Positions 42,901 through 56,676 of a stretch of DNA of 64,000 nt are shown piece by piece. The notes under the pieces were generated by a model. The model searched no databases. It was given only the letters and a program-made list of their open reading frames with translations, and was not told the origin of the DNA. The translations under genes and the position numbers were made by a program. Numbering within the stretch: position 1 is the stretch's first letter; every line of letters starts with the position of its first letter. This DNA comes from Selaginella tamariscina (Eukaryota > Streptophyta > Lycopodiopsida > Selaginellales > Selaginellaceae): positions 94,636 to 158,635 of the forward strand of contig PUQB01000306.1 of assembly GCA_003024785.1 (NCBI GenBank), in the 5' to 3' direction.

Positions 42901-44856
42901 GGAGGAGAAGGAAAGGAGGGAGAAGGAGATTGAAAAAAGGAGAGTCAGACACAGGAAAGGTAGAAGAGGACGTAGGAGTTACTTGAAAGGCAAAAAGGTG
43001 GAAAGGAGCAGGATCAGTGGCAAGTTCATGCATGGTAGTGGTAAGAACTCGGAGAGGAGAAGGAGGGAGCTGTGACTGAAAAAGAGGAAGGATCTTGGGG
43101 GGTGGAACAGAAAGAGTAACAAAAGGAGGCAGGATTGGGAGAAACCTGTGTGGATGTTGACGAGTGTACAGGATTGGAAGAATCCTGTACAGAAGTCCGT
43201 GGTTGCACAGGAGTGAGGGAAGCCTGTGAGTGTGCTGACGAACCAACAGGAGGTGGATCCTGTTGAGGAGGAACCTTCGACACTGATACAGGATTGGAAG
43301 AACCCTGTACAGGAATCCGCAAACTTACAGGAGTGGAGAGAACCTGCGGATGTGCTGAGGAACTGACATGAGGTGAATCCTGTCGAGGAGGAGTCTTCAA
43401 CACTGGTACAGGAACAGGCACGGTCAATCCTGTAGCTTGTACTGCCTCAGATACCAAGGATGTATCCTGCACGCAGGAAGGTACAGGATTGATCCTCTGG
43501 AGAGGAAAACGTGAGCGTCCTAGACCTCCAGTCGATCTGCGGATTTGCAACAACGAACCATGGCATGCCAAAATGATGGGAGTCGACCGAGTCTTGATCA
43601 AGTTGAAGGAAATGAACAGTTGAATGTGCCATGACTGCAAGAGAGAGGTTGGTAGCATGGGTAACTGCGCCAGAAGCAATCAAACGCCATCGGCCACCTC
43701 TACAGGAACTGCACGCTTCAACTTCACCACCGAATGCCATGTTGAGTGCAAAAGTGTCATCCATGAAAATGCATTTGCACCAGTGTCTAACAGGGCAAAC
43801 TCCTTGAGCTCTCGATTATTAAATGTGTGTACAGGAAACTTGAGTGATGGAATGGTATGAGCAGCACCAATGGAGCCTGCACCTACGTCCAACTTCGCGG
43901 CTCCTAGACGAAGTGGACATTGAAGTTTTCCGACTGAACTTCAGCTTCGGCTTCACGCGTCTTGAACTTCTGGCTTTATAGGACATTCCGCCACCTTGTG
44001 TCCTGCTCACCACAATACAAGCATAGGTTCTCACGCGACGTTGCTTCTCAGCAGTTGAAAGTGGCCACGCTTGGATTTTCAACCTCCATAGGAACTGCTC
44101 CAGAAGGTGGTGCAGGAACATGTACCACGCTGAGGATTGGTTGCAGGAACTGCTGACGATTTTCCTGACGACGCTCGAACAAACGGTTGTCGCAACGAAC
44201 GGCTTGTTGCATGATCTCCGCTAACGTTTGGCATCCGGTAACGTAAGGAGAAGGTCCTTCACGTCATCCCTCAGCCCAAAACGGAAGTGTTCGATCAATG
44301 CAGTCTCGTCCCATGGAATGTTCGTGCAAATTGCTGAAATTCGGATGCATAAACGGAAGCTGGTCGGATCCTTGTGTGAGCTTCGTAACTTTGCATGCAG
44401 AACGGTACTTATCAGGATCTCCAAAGCAGGCTTCAAAGGCAGCCACGAAACCTTCAAAGTCTTCCATCAATGGGTCGTCACGCTCCAGCAAGGGCAACCC
44501 AAGCCGTGGAGATCCACTTAGTAAGGATGCCAAAAGGCCAACCTTTTGTGCATCCGTCGAGTAGCGGCGTGGTTGCATGCGGATCAAGAGCCGGATCTGA
44601 TTCAGGAAACCTTGGAAATCGGCACGATTGCCACTGAACTTTTCTGGCATGCTGATCTTCGGCTCCGAAGAAAAGTTCGATGAAGAGGAACCACCGATGC
44701 CTGAGAGAGAGCCTGCGCAGCAGCCTTGGAGGATGCATCAGCAGCTGCATGTGCCGCATTGGTGGAACCTTGCAGATCGGTGACCACTTGGCGCAAAGTG
44801 GCCAGCTCATGAAGCAACATTTGGTGCTCGCGTTGAAAGTGCTCAAAATCAGCCAT
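39931..44856 (-). pseudogene. Chromovirus gag-pol, copy 1 (frameshifted)
   Basis: Polyprotein of a Ty3/gypsy chromovirus. In order from 44856: Gag start MADFEHFQREH with a short coiled-coil-like region; capsid (MPEKFSGNRADFQGFLNQI at about 44650, RDDPLMEDFEGFVAAF); a zinc-knuckle start LCLYCGEQDT (about 44030-43995); aspartic protease LLDTGANA (DTG at 43779-43787) with MPWFVVANPQIDWRSRTLTF near 43500; and a long Pro/Ser-rich linker. Reverse transcriptase follows ([14 protein letters not shown] at 42318-42329), then RNase H ([24 protein letters not shown]), integrase (YWWPGLRGFVERFV, CDTCNRSK, DFLTDLPPSRGFDAVLVVVD) and a chromodomain (YEVAAILDSRLHR). The frame breaks repeatedly, for example near 40087, 40800, 41095, 42240 and 43500, at different places from the other copies. 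The tagging role of the chromodomain is known from the family. Confidence 0.88.
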
Positions 44857-44950
44857 GATCTATGAAAGAAAAAAGGAGAAAAACGAAGGAAAAGAATCAA
44901 GGAAAAAAAAGTAGCTGGAAACGAAGCTATGAAAGCAGTTACTATCAAAC

Positions 44951-45484
44951 TGTCAAGCCACGATCCAGGAACCAGGAAAGAGCAGGATTCCAAGAACAAG
45001 GGGCTTGACTCAGGAACAGGACAGAGCAGGACAGGAACTAGGAACTCAGGAGCAAGACGGAACGGATAGGATCCGGAGAGACAGGAACAGGATAGGATCA
45101 GGAGCAACAGGAAGCAGGACAGGATCCAGGAACAAGACAGGAACAGGACAGGATCCAGGAGCAGACAAGAGGAGGCAAAGGACAAGACAAGACAAGACAA
45201 GAACAAGAATGATCGTAGAATGACTGGTGTTGATAGTAACTGATTGTACAACAATTAGGTCGGAGCTTTTATGCTCACAACTCCAAGCTAATCTAGTCAT
45301 GAGTCTAATCTAGTCATGAGCTAAGAATAGTGTCCCTTATCCTCTAGGCATATCCTGTAGCATATCCTATAGGCATATCCTATAGGAATATCCTATAGGT
45401 ATATCCTGTAGGAATATCCTGCAGGCATATCCTGTAACCCGTATCCTGTATCCGAAATCCTGTATCCTGTATCGGGTTGTGACA
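44951..45484 (-). repeat. 5' LTR of copy 1 (subtype B, like the solo LTR)
   Basis: TGTCAAGCCACGATCC start and GGGTTGTGACA end, followed at once by ACATTCAAAAGCTGG, the same junction as the solo LTR at 36023/36024. Its sequence is close to the solo LTR and clearly different from the 3' LTR of the same element. Confidence 0.9.
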
Positions 45485-45930
45485 ACATTCAAAAGCTGGT
45501 CCTTGACTTTGAGAAAACTTTTCAAGCAGAAAAGAGTTTATAGAATATTTCAAAAGACAATGGTCTGGACTTCTTTTGACTCTTTATATGAATTTATTAT
45601 TATATTTTAATAGAGTTATGGGTTGTAGCTGCACGTAACTTTCTCCATGCAAATCAAGAAACAGCTTCATCCATTAAAAATATGAAAAGATCATTATCAA
45701 GAGAGAGGTCTTTGGTTGTAACCGGAGAGTGGATTGGCTTATTCATCACCTGACAACTAAAGTCCATACAAAATATTGGTATGTGGATCGTTGCAAATGT
45801 TTTGGTTAAATTAGAAGGATGAGCAGCTGATAAAGAACTCACTTTCTCAAGTTTCATGAAAATTCAAGTGCAAAAGGCCTAGTTCAATTCTTGGAATGCC
45901 CCTTGATATAATATTCATATATTTTATACA
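45485..45930 (+). pseudogene. SWIM/MULE pseudogene, 3' part (unit 2)
   Basis: Near-identical repeat of 36024-36460, starting with the same ACATT. No 5' half precedes it, only the LTR, so it reached this place as part of the duplicated unit. Confidence 0.7.
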
Positions 45931-45998
45931 GAAGTATGAATCTGGCTGCCACACAATAAATGAATGCAATTATTATGCATTATGTGTAGAGATAGAGT

Positions 45999-46035
<37 letters not shown>

Positions 46036-47113
46036 TATATTTATTTATTTATTTTATATATTTTATCTGTGTGTGTATAATATATAGGGAAAAATACATT
46101 AAATCTATCTTATTTACATATATATGAAATTTTAAATTTAAGTATATACAAAAGTTTTAAATATACATATAGATCCCTAAAACGTCATTGTACTTTATTT
46201 CTTTTAAAAATAATAATTAATTAAATATATTTAATTTAAAGCAAAATTATAAATTCAGACATTAATACATTATCATAAATATTATAATTCAGATATTTGT
46301 AAATTATAAACTAGTTTAAACTAGGGAAAATTACATTTATACCCCTAAAATTTATCATATTCACATATATATTCCTAAAAGTTTTATATTTACATATATA
46401 CCCCTTTAAAAGTTTTAAATTTACATATATACTCTTGAAAAACTTCAATCGTAATATTTTAATTTTTAAAATAACAATATTAATTAAAAATATATTTTTA
46501 AATCATTATATATTACAATGAAATAATTAAAGTTTATTAAGTGTTAAATGTCAAAAAATTATCATAGTAAAAAATGGAATATTTTTTAAAATAATTATAT
46601 TATATTGTGATATATATGTTTAATAGGTTGTATTTTGGACCTAAATATAATAAAATACAAATTAATTATAAATGTTTATTGATTTCTTAAAAATGTTTTT
46701 TAATTTTTAATTTTGAAATTTATGAAGTTTTAAATTGAATTTTCAAGGGTATTTACATAAATATAAAACTTCTAGGGGTATATACGTAAATATAATAAAT
46801 TTCAGCGGTATAAATGTAATTTTCCTTTTAAACTAATTATAATACTTATTGATTACTTTTAAAATATATTTTAATTTTTAATTTTAAAATGCATGAAGTT
46901 TAAAGTAAAGTTATATGTAAATTAGATGGATTTCAGGAGTATATACATAATTTTATGATGGTATATATGTGATACGTACTATACGTTAATACAATACAAT
47001 ATACATTGGGAGTGTTGTTAAATTCCACGTGCATTCCGTATGAAATATTCCAAACACATTCTACTCCTAAAGACCATACATTATATATTTTATTTATATA
47101 TATAAGGAAACAC

Positions 47114-47181
<68 letters not shown>

Positions 47182-48268
47182 GAGAGGAGAGAGAGAGTGA
47201 GAGAGGGAGAGCATTTACGATATAAATTTTTAACGTGAGATAAAGCCTACACATGTATATGTATGTAATATACAGACATAGATGTGAATATTTAAGTTAC
47301 ACATACTGATATATATCTGTATATTGTGTAAGTTCACCTCCCTACAGAATATATTTTGTGTGTCTCTGCCTAGAAGAGGTCAACAATGGGAACATATTAA
47401 GGTATATTATAATACTCCCTCTGAAATAATCTTATCTTCACTAAAAAGAAAAAAGAAAAAAAAAACTTCATAAGCTTAAAAGAAATCTTTGTCAATTGAA
47501 AAATCAATTTTCATAAATCTTTATATATTCAAAAGAATCTTCACGATATCTTCATCAATCTATAAAGAAATTTCCATTGGTACATATGTTAATTCATGTC
47601 TTAGTATATTTAATTTGTAAAAATATTAACAATTATCAAAGAAATTAAAATGTATTATAGTTAAATTATGAACCTCTAATAACAATGTATGAATGTTAAT
47701 ATGCTCAAACTTAAACTAAACACACGGTTCTTCACGAGTTAAATAACACTATTGTTATCATATTAAAGAATAATCAGATTAATTTGAATTTGTTAGAAAC
47801 ATTTAAATAATCGTTCTAACTAAACAAATTTGCATTTAACAAGGAGCTATGAGCAACGTTAAGTCTTCCAAGATAACCCTAAAAGTCTGATTCAGAAGCC
47901 CAATTAAGCAGAAGACTTAGAGTGCTACCCTAAGTCCCTTAGAATGACCATCCCTTGAAACCTAGAGGATAACCCGAGTAAACTTTAAGATCCTATCCCA
48001 GTAAACCTAAACAGGTTCATGCGGTTCATGCCTTAACCCACAGAGGAGATATGTCTCACACATACCCCTATGAAGGCATTGCCACTTACCCCTTAAGGAA
48101 TCACCTTCATCTGGGAGTATGACCCCTTTAGGGTGACAAGGGGTACCCTGAACCATGACTAACCCTTAAGGGTTAGTCATACCCTAGACCTAGGGCTAGT
48201 ACTTAATGAGGACATGAGTGTTCGCTGTAGGTGGACACGACTATTCTGCTAAGCAAACTCCCTAAGAC
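45931..48268. other. AT-rich spacer of unit 2
   Basis: Copy of the unit 1 spacer with (TA)n at about 46003-46030, the MITE, a longer (GT)n(GA)n tract at about 47113-47180, the CCTTAAGG-rich part and the 26-bp palindrome (48155-48180). Differences from unit 1 are few and mostly small indels. No gene is seen. Confidence 0.6.
46324..46826. mobile_element. Mutator-like MITE (unit 2)
   Basis: Same element, ends and TTTAAACTA duplication (right copy 46827-46835) as in unit 1, so it was carried along by the unit duplication rather than inserted again. Confidence 0.75.
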
Positions 48269-48654
48269 TGTCAAACCACGATCCAAGAACAAGGAAGCTT
48301 GACTCAGGAGCAGGACAAGAGCTAGGAACAAAACAAAAGCGGGATAAGAATTAGGAACAAGACAAGAGCAGAACAAGAACTAAAAACAAGATAAGAAAAA
48401 GAAACAAGAATGATCGTAGAATGACTGGTGTTGATAGTAACTGATTATACAACAATTAGGTCGAAGCTTTTATGTTCACAACTCCAAGAGCTAATTTGGT
48501 CATGAGCCTAATCTAGTCACTAGCTAAAAATGGTGACCCTTATCCTATAGGTATATCATGTAAGCATATCCTGTAGGCATATCTTACAGGCACATCCTGT
48601 AGGCATATCCTATAAGCATATCATGCAGGCATATCCTGTAGGTATATTCTGTAG
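48269..48654 (-). repeat. Older truncated LTR relative (unit 2)
   Basis: Copy of 38783-39168 with almost no change. Confidence 0.75.
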
Positions 48655-48825
48655 ATTAATCCTGCCCATCCAGCATGTAAGGGGTGGCGGGGTTAATCCC
48701 ACCCACATGCATGAATGTGGTGGCGGAATTAATCCTGCCACCCTCTTCTTTATTTTAGAGAGTGGTGGGCGGGATTAATCCGCCCATCAGGCAAAGCATG
48801 GGTGGCGGGATTAATCCCGCCACCC
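48655..48825. repeat. Palindrome cluster (unit 2)
   Basis: Same cluster as unit 1. The third palindrome has lost one C near 48780 and is no longer perfect. The last one is intact and again ends at the base before the LTR. Confidence 0.9.
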
Positions 48826-49412
48826 TGTCAAGCCATGATCCAGGAACCAGGAAAAGAGCAGGATTCCAAGAATAAGGAGGCTTGACTCAGGAACAGGACA
48901 AAGAGCAGGATAAGACTAGGAACTCAGGAGCAGGACAAGAACTAGAAACTCAGGAGCAAGACAGGAACCGGATAGGATTCGGGAAAGACAGGAAGGCGCA
49001 GGATAGGATCAGGAGTAAGACAGGAACATGACAGGATCCAGGAGCGAGATAGGAACAGGACATGATCCAAAAGCAAGACAAGAGCAGAAGGCAATGAGCA
49101 AGACACGAACAAGACAAGAACAAGAATGATCGTAGAAGACTGGTGTTGATTGTAACTGATTGTACAACAATTAGGTCGGAGCTTTTATGCTCACAACTCC
49201 AAGCTAATCTTGGTCATGAGTCTAATCTAGTCATGAGTAAAATAGTGACCCTTATCCTCTAGGCATATCCTGTAGCATATCCTATAGGAATATCCTGTAG
49301 GTATATCCTGTAGGCATATCCTGTAGATATATCCTATAACCCGTATCCTGTGTCCAAATCCTACATCCTGTATCCTGTATCCGGAATCCTGTATCTGTAT
49401 CGGGTTGTGACA
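48826..49412 (-). repeat. 3' LTR of copy 2 (subtype A)
   Basis: Matches 39342-39919 more closely than it matches the 5' LTR of its own element; it shares CCATGATCC and AATAAGGAGGCTTGAC. Confidence 0.9.
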
Positions 49413-49423
49413 GCACCTCCTCC

Positions 49424-52400
49424 CTAAGGACGAGTTCCACGAGTCTTAGGACCTGGTTTAGCAGGATAATGCCGATGGAAGGCAGCAACTTTGGAAGAAG
49501 CATGGAGTAAGTTGGATGCAGGTTCCCAAGTGCGATCGGTAGGCAAATAACCTTTCCAATCCACCAAGTATTGAAGTTGGCGCGATGAAGACGAGAATCA
49601 AGGATGGCTGCAACTTCGTACTCAGGTTCACCAGTAATGACCACAGGAGGGGGAGGAGAAGAAGCACGACCAGGAAGAGAAGAAGGATGATACGGCTCCA
49701 ACAAGGAGGTGTGAAACACAGGATGAAGTTTCACCGTGGATGGTAACTCGAGTCGGAAAGCTACAGGATTTACCTCCGCCACGATCCTGTAAGGGCCCAA
49801 TCGTTGAAAATCCAACTTAGAAGAAGGCCTGTTGGTGCGAATGTGTCGACGAAGAAGCCACACGAGATCACCAATCTTGTATGCAGGTGCCGGCTGACGG
49901 TGAGCATCAGCATGATGCTTGTACGTTCCTGTGCCTGCTGAAGATGAACCTGGAGATCATCCTGTACCTGACGAAGATGCTGGAGACGATCCTGTACTGC
50001 AGGAGCGGAAGAAGGAGAAGCAGGAGGCAAAGTCAAAACGTGGATGGTGGCCTGTAAGAGCAAAGAAAGTGTCTGGCCTGTAGATGCGTGAATGGAGTTG
50101 TTGTAGGCAAACTCCGCCATTGGAAGAAGGTCCAACCAGTTGTCCTGTTGGTAACTGATGAAGCAACGAAGATACTTTCCAAGGTCTGAATTGTGCGTTC
50201 TGACTGCCCATCAGTTTGCGGTGATATCCTGAAGAAAGATCCGCTTTAACCTGTAGACTCCGAAGAAGCTCTCGCCAAAACTTGGACATGAATTGTGGAC
50301 CTCGATCGAAAAATGCTCTCAGGAAGACCATGATGTCGGAACACTTCACGGATCACCAACTCAGCAGTTGTCTGACCTGTAGCTGTCTTGTTGCAGGGTA
50401 GGAAATGAGCCTGCTTGGTGAAACGGTCAACCACCACAAGAACTGCATCGAATCCACGAGAAGGAGGAAGATCTGTGAGGAAATCCATAGAAATGGATCT
50501 CCAAGGAGCAGAAGGAACAGGAAGAGGACGAAGAAGACCAGAGGGTGCATGATGAGGCATCTTCGACCTGTTACAAGTGTCACTCCGTACAAACCTTTCC
50601 ACAAAACCTCGCAACCCAGGCCACCAATAGTTGCGAGTCACCAACTCCACTGTCTTGGCCACACCAAAATGTCCTGTAGCCGGGGTATCATGACAATCCT
50701 GTACCACACGAGTCCTGAAATACCAACAGGAACGTACAGGAGACCTTCCCGGTACAGGAGTCCATCCTGTATGGCGAACAACTTGTAGTCTAACGGGAAT
50801 GGAGGAAGAGGAACTTGCAATGTCAGGATGAATGTGTGAGAACACATTCTTTGCCAAGTCGTCTGTAGCCAACTGCGAACGGATGTCCTGTAGGAGTGTT
50901 GAATTTGCTGGAGCCTGATGAACCTGTAGTGCCGCAAGCCGGAATCGATCAGGACCCAACAACACTTGTCTTTGACAGTCATATGCAGGATCGCTGGGAC
51001 CGGTGCAAGGTAAGAGCGCCTAGACAATGCGTCCGCCTTGCCATTCCGAAAAACGGGCCTGTAGACAATGACGAAATCAAAACGTGATAGGAACTCCCCC
51101 ACCTAGCCTGTCGCCGACTGAGAACTCGAGCCGTTTGAAAATACTCCAGGTTCTTGTGATCCGTAAGAACTTGTACAGGATGCGCAGCACCTTCCAGAAA
51201 TGCCGCCACTCCTCGAACGAATCCACAATGGCCTTGAGTTCCTTGTCATGAATCTCGTAATTGATCTCCGCCGAAAGGAACTTACGAGAGTGAAAAGCTA
51301 CAGGATGAAGCAACTTGTCTTCTCCAACTTGTGATAGGACGGATCCTACTGCAAAATCCGAGGCATCTGCTTCAACGAAGAAAGGACGAGAAGGATCAGG
51401 ATGTGCTAAAATCGGAGCTGTCGTGAAGGTCCTTGAGTGTTGTGAATGCATGTTCCGCCTTGTCGGACCAAGAGAAAACCTCTGTGCGCTTGGTGAGTTC
51501 CGTGAGTGGAAGTACACGCTTGGAGAAGTCCTGTATGAACCGCCTGTAGAAGTTTGCAAAGCCAAGGAAACATTGTACATCTCGTACAGACTTGGGCCTC
51601 TCCCACTCCACGATGGTCTTCACCTTGTGCATGTCCATGGAAACGCCAGCAGGAGAGACGATGTAGCCCAAGAACTCCACAGAATCCCTATCGAAAAAAC
51701 ACTTCTCCAACTTCGCATACAGCCATGCTCGCGAAGCCGCTGTAGAACCAATCGTACATGCTTGTCATGTGCCGCCTGGTCCTTGGAGAAAATCAAAATG
51801 TCGTCGAGGTAGATCACCACAAACTGGTCCAAGAAGTCACGAAAGATGTCGTTCACCATGTGTTGGAACACGGCTGGGGCATTGGTAAGGCCGAAAGGGC
51901 ATCACCGTGTACTCGAAGTGTCCATACCTTGTACGAAAGGCAGTCTTCCACTCATCGCTGGACGAATCCGTACAAGGTTGTAGGCCCCTCGTAAGTCGAT
52001 CTTCGTGAACACTTTGCTCCTCGCAGCCGATCGAGAAGTTCCGGGATCAATGGCAACGGGTACCGATTCCGAGTGGTGACTTGATTCAAACCCCTGTAGT
52101 CCACAACCAAACGTAAACTCCCATCCTTCTTCTTGACAAAGAAATAGTGCTCCTGCAGGGGACTTTGAGTGACGAATGAAGCCGGATGCCAAGTTGTCCT
52201 CGATGTACTGACGAAGAACCTCCAACTCTGTGGGTGACAGTGCATAAATCGGTCCGAACGGTGGAGTCTTTCCTTCCGCAAGATCAATAGGACAGTCGTA
52301 GGACCTGTGAACAGGAAGAACTGCAGCCTTGTGCTTGTCAAAAACGTCCTGAAAGGAGTGATACTTGGATGGTAGGGAAGAAGGAGGAGAAGGAAAGGAG

Positions 52401-54357
52401 CAGGAGAAGGAGATTGAAAAAAGGAGAGTCAGACACAGGAAAGGTAAAGAGGACGTAGGAGTTACTTGAAAGGCAAAAAGGTGGAAAGGAGCAGGATCAG
52501 TGGCAAGTTCATGCATGGTAGTGGTAAGAACTCGGAGAGGAGAAGGAGGGAGCTGTGACTGAAAAAGAGGAAGGATCTTGGGGGTGGAACAGAAAAGAGT
52601 AACAAAAGGAGAGGATTGGGAGAAACCTGTGTGGATGTTGACGAGTGTACAGGATTGGAAGAATCCTGTACAGAAGTCCGTGGTTGCACAGGAGTGAGGG
52701 AAGCCTGCGAGTGTGCTGACGAACCAACAGGAGGTGGATCCTGTTGAGGAGGAACCTTCGACACTGATACAGGATTGGAAGAACCCTGTACAGGAATCCG
52801 CAAACTTACAGGAGTGGAGAGAACCTGCGGATGTGCTGAGGAACTGACATGAGGTGAATCCTGTCGAAGGAGTCTTCAACACTGGTACAGGAACAGGCAC
52901 GGTCAATCCTGTAGCTTGTACTGCCTCAGATACTAAGGATGTATCCTGCACGCAGGAAGGTACAGGATTGATCCTACTGTCGGAGAGGAAAACGTGAGCG
53001 TCCTAGACCTCCAGTCGATCTGCGGATTTGCAACAACGAACCATGGCATGCCAAAATGATGGGAGTCGACCGAGTCTTGATCAAGTTGAAGGAAATGAAC
53101 AGTTGAATGTGCCATGACTGCAAGAGAGAGGTTGGTAGCATGGGTAACTGCGCCAGAAGCAATCAAACGCCATCGGCCACCTCTACAGGAACTGCACGCT
53201 TCAACTTCACCACCGAAATGCCATGTTGAGTTGCAAAAGTGTCATCCATGAAATGCATTTGCACCAGTGTCTAACAGGGCAAACTCCTTGAGCTCTCGAT
53301 TATTAAAATGAATGTGTACAGGAAACTTGAGTGATGGAATGGTATGAGCAGCACCAATGGAGCCTGCACCTACGTCCAACTTCGCGGCTCCTAGACGAAG
53401 TGGACATTGAAGTTTTCCGACTGAACTTCAGCTTCAACTTCACGCGTCTTGAACTTCCTGGCTTTAATAGGACATTCTGCCACCTTGTGTCCTGCTCACC
53501 ACAATACAAGCATAGGTTCTCACGCGCGACGTTGCTTCTCAGCAGCGAAAGAGAGCCACGCTTGGATTTCTCAACCTCCATAGGAACTACTCCAGAAGGT
53601 GGTGCAGGAACATGTACCACGCTGCAGGATTGGTTTGCAGGAACTGCTGACGATCTTTCCTGACGACGCTCGAACAAACGGTTGTCGCAACAACAGCTTG
53701 TTGCATGATCTCCGCTAATGTTTGGGCATCCGGTAACGTAAGAAGAAGGTCCTTCACGTCATCCCTCAACCCAAAACGGAAGTGTTCGATCAATGCAGTC
53801 TCGTCCCATGGAATGTTCGTGCAAAGTTGCTGAAATTCGGATGCATAGACGGAAGCTGGTCGGGATCCTTGAGTGAGCTTCGTAACTTTGTACATGCAGA
53901 ACGGTACTTGTCAGGATCCCAAAGCAGGCTTCAAAGGTAGCCACGAAACCTTTAAAATCTTCCATCAATGGGTCGTCACGCTCCAACAAGGAGTAACCCA
54001 AGCCCGTGGAGATCCACTTAGTAAGGATGCCAAAAGGCCAACCTTTTGTGCATCCATCGAGTAGCGGCGTGGTTGCATGCGGATCAAGAGTTGGATCTGA
54101 TTCAGGAAACCTTGGAAATCGACACGATTGCCACTGAATTTTCTGGCATGCTGATCTTCGGCTTCGAAGAAAAGTTCGATGAAGAGGGAACCACCGATGC
54201 CTGAGAGAGAGCCTGTGCAACAGCCTTGGAGGATGCATCAGCAGCTGCAATGTGCCGCATTGGTGGAACCTTGCAGATCGGTGACCACTTGGCGCAAAGT
54301 GGCCAGCTCATGAAGCAACATTTGGTGCTCGCGTTGAAAGTGCTCAAAATCAGCCAT
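49424..54357 (-). pseudogene. Chromovirus gag-pol, copy 2 (frameshifted)
   Basis: Same domain order as copy 1: Gag start at 54357, zinc knuckle about 53525-53480, protease DTG at 53263-53271, RT YLDD at 51800-51811, then RNase H, integrase and a chromodomain near 49480-49630. The frame breaks at other points than in copy 1, for example near 49925, 50035, 50580, 51428, 51897, 52015 and 53205, mostly through loss of one to three bases. Some losses, such as GATCGAAAAATGCT near the integrase, are shared with copy 1 but not copy 3. It cannot encode a full polyprotein as written. Confidence 0.88.
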
Positions 54358-54448
54358 GATTATGAAAGAAAAAGGAGAAAAACGAAGGAAAAGAATCAAG
54401 GAAAAAAAAGTAGGGAAACGAGAGCTATGAAAGCAGTTACTATCAAAC

Positions 54449-54983
54449 TGTCAAGCCACGATCCAGGAAACAGGAAGAAGCAGGATTCCAAGAAAAGGGG
54501 CTTGACTCAGGAACAGGACAGGAGCAGGATAGGAACTAGGACCAGGAGCAAGACGGAACGGATAGGATCCGGAGAGACAGGAACAGGATAGGATCCGAGA
54601 GCAGACAGGAAGCGAGGACAGGATCCAGGAACAAGACAGGAACAGGATAGGATCCAGGAGCGAGACAAGAGAGGAGGCAAAGAGCAAGACAAGACAAGAC
54701 AAGAACAAGAATGATCGTAGAATGACTGGTGTTGATAGTAACTGATTGTACAACAATTAGGTCGGAGCTTTTATGCTCACAACTCCAAGCTAATCTAGTC
54801 ATGAGTCTAATCTAGTCATGAGCTAAGAATAGTGTCCCTTATCCTCTAGGCATATCCTGTAGCATATCCTATAGGCATATCCTATAGGAATATCCTATAG
54901 GTATATCCTAGGAATATCCTGCAGGCATATCCTGTAACCTGTATCTGTATCCGAAATCCTGTATCCTGTATCGGGTTGTGACA
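54449..54983 (-). repeat. 5' LTR of copy 2 (subtype B)
   Basis: Close to the solo LTR at 35479-36023 and to 44951-45484, and followed by ACATT like both of them. Confidence 0.9.
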
Positions 54984-55420
54984 ACATTCAAAAGCTGGTC
55001 CTTGACTTTGAGAAAACTTTTCAAGCAGAAAAGAGTTTATAGAATATTTCAAAAGACAATGGTCTGGACTTCTTTTGACTCTTTATATGAATTTATTATT
55101 ATATTTTAATAGAGTTATGGGTTGTAGCTGCACGTAACTTTCTCCATGCAAATCAAGAAACAGCTTCATCCATTAAAAATATGAAAAGATCATTATCAAG
55201 AGAGAAGGTCTTTGGTTGTAACCGGAGAGTGGATTGGCTTATTCATCACCTGACAACTAAAGTCCATACAAAATATTGGTATGTGGATCGTTGCAAATGT
55301 TTTGGTTAAATTAGAAGGATGAGCAGCTGATAAAGAACTCACTTTCTCAAGTTTCATGAAAATTCAAGTGCAAAAGGCCTAGTTTCAATTCTTGGAATGC
55401 CCCTTGATATAATATTCATA
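54984..55420 (+). pseudogene. SWIM/MULE pseudogene, 3' part (unit 3)
   Basis: Third copy of the fragment at 36024-36460, starting with ACATT directly after the LTR. Confidence 0.7.
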
Positions 55421-56612
55421 TATTTTATACAGAAGTATGAATCTGGCTGCCACACAATAAATGAATGCAATTATTATGCATTTATGTGTAGAGATAGAGT
55501 TATATATATATATATTATATATATATATATATATATTATATTTATTTATTTATTTATATATTTTATCTGTGTGTGTATAATATATAGGGAAAAATACATT
55601 AAATCTATCTTATTTACATATATATGAAATTTTAAATTTAAGTATATACAAAAGTTTTAAATATACATATAGATCCCTAAAACGTCATTGTATTTTTATC
55701 TTTTAAAAATAATAATTAATTAAATATATTTAATTTAAAGCAAAATTATAAATTCAGACATTAATACATTATCATAAATATTATAATTCAGATATTTGTA
55801 AATTATAAACTAGTTTAAACTAGGGAAAATTACATTTATACCCCTAAAATTTATCATATTCACATATATATTCCTAAAAGTTTTATATTTACATATATAC
55901 CCCTTTAAAAGTTTTAAATTTACATATATACTCTTGAAAAACTTCAATCGTAATATTTTAATTTTTAAAATAACAATATTAATTAAAAATATATTTTTAA
56001 ATCATTATATATTACAATGAAATAATTAAAGTTTATTAAGTGTTAAATGTCAAAAAATTATCATAGTAAAAAATGGAATATTTTTTAAAATAATTATATT
56101 ATATTGTGATATATATGTTTAATAGGTTGTATTTTGGACCTAAATATAATAAAATACAAATTAATTATAAATGTTTATTGATTTCTTAAAAATGTTTTTT
56201 AATTTTTAATTTTGAAATTTATGAAGTTTTAAATTGAATTTTCAAGGGTATTTACATAAATATAAAACTTCTAGGGGTATATACGTAAATATAATAAATT
56301 TCAGCGGTATAAATGTAATTTTCCTTTTAAACTAATTATAATACTTATTGATTACTTTTAAAATATATTTTAATTTTTAATTTTAAAATGCATGAAGTTT
56401 AAAGTAAAGTTATATGTAAATTAGATGGATTTCAGGAGTATATACATAATTTTATGATGGTATATATGTGATACGTACTATACGTTAATACAATACAATA
56501 TACATTGGGAGTGTTGTTAAATTCCACGTGCATTCCGTATGAAATATTCCAAACACATTCTACTCCTAAAGACCATACATTATATATTTATATTTATAAT
56601 ATAAGGAAACAC

Positions 56613-56676
<64 letters not shown>

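Larger units (their letters stand above)
39342..45484 (-). mobile_element. Chromodomain Ty3/gypsy LTR retrotransposon, array copy 1
   Basis: Complete layout on the minus strand: 5' LTR 44951-45484, gag-pol 44856-39931, polypurine tract, 3' LTR 39342-39919. The internal part is about 5.03 kb. The flanks do not match: CACCC before 39342 but ACATT after 45484, so the element lacks a target duplication of its own. That fits recombination between LTRs. The two LTRs of this copy differ from each other more than each differs from its counterpart in the other units. Confidence 0.9.
48826..54983 (-). mobile_element. Chromodomain Ty3/gypsy LTR retrotransposon, array copy 2
   Basis: 3' LTR 48826-49412, internal 49413-54448, 5' LTR 54449-54983. 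The right junction is again LTR followed by ACATT. Organisation is identical to copy 1. Confidence 0.9.

Noticed and set aside
39342-45484. Copy 1 as an independent, intact new insertion
   Set aside because: Its flanks are not duplicated and its LTRs are of different subtypes, so it does not look like a fresh insertion at this site.
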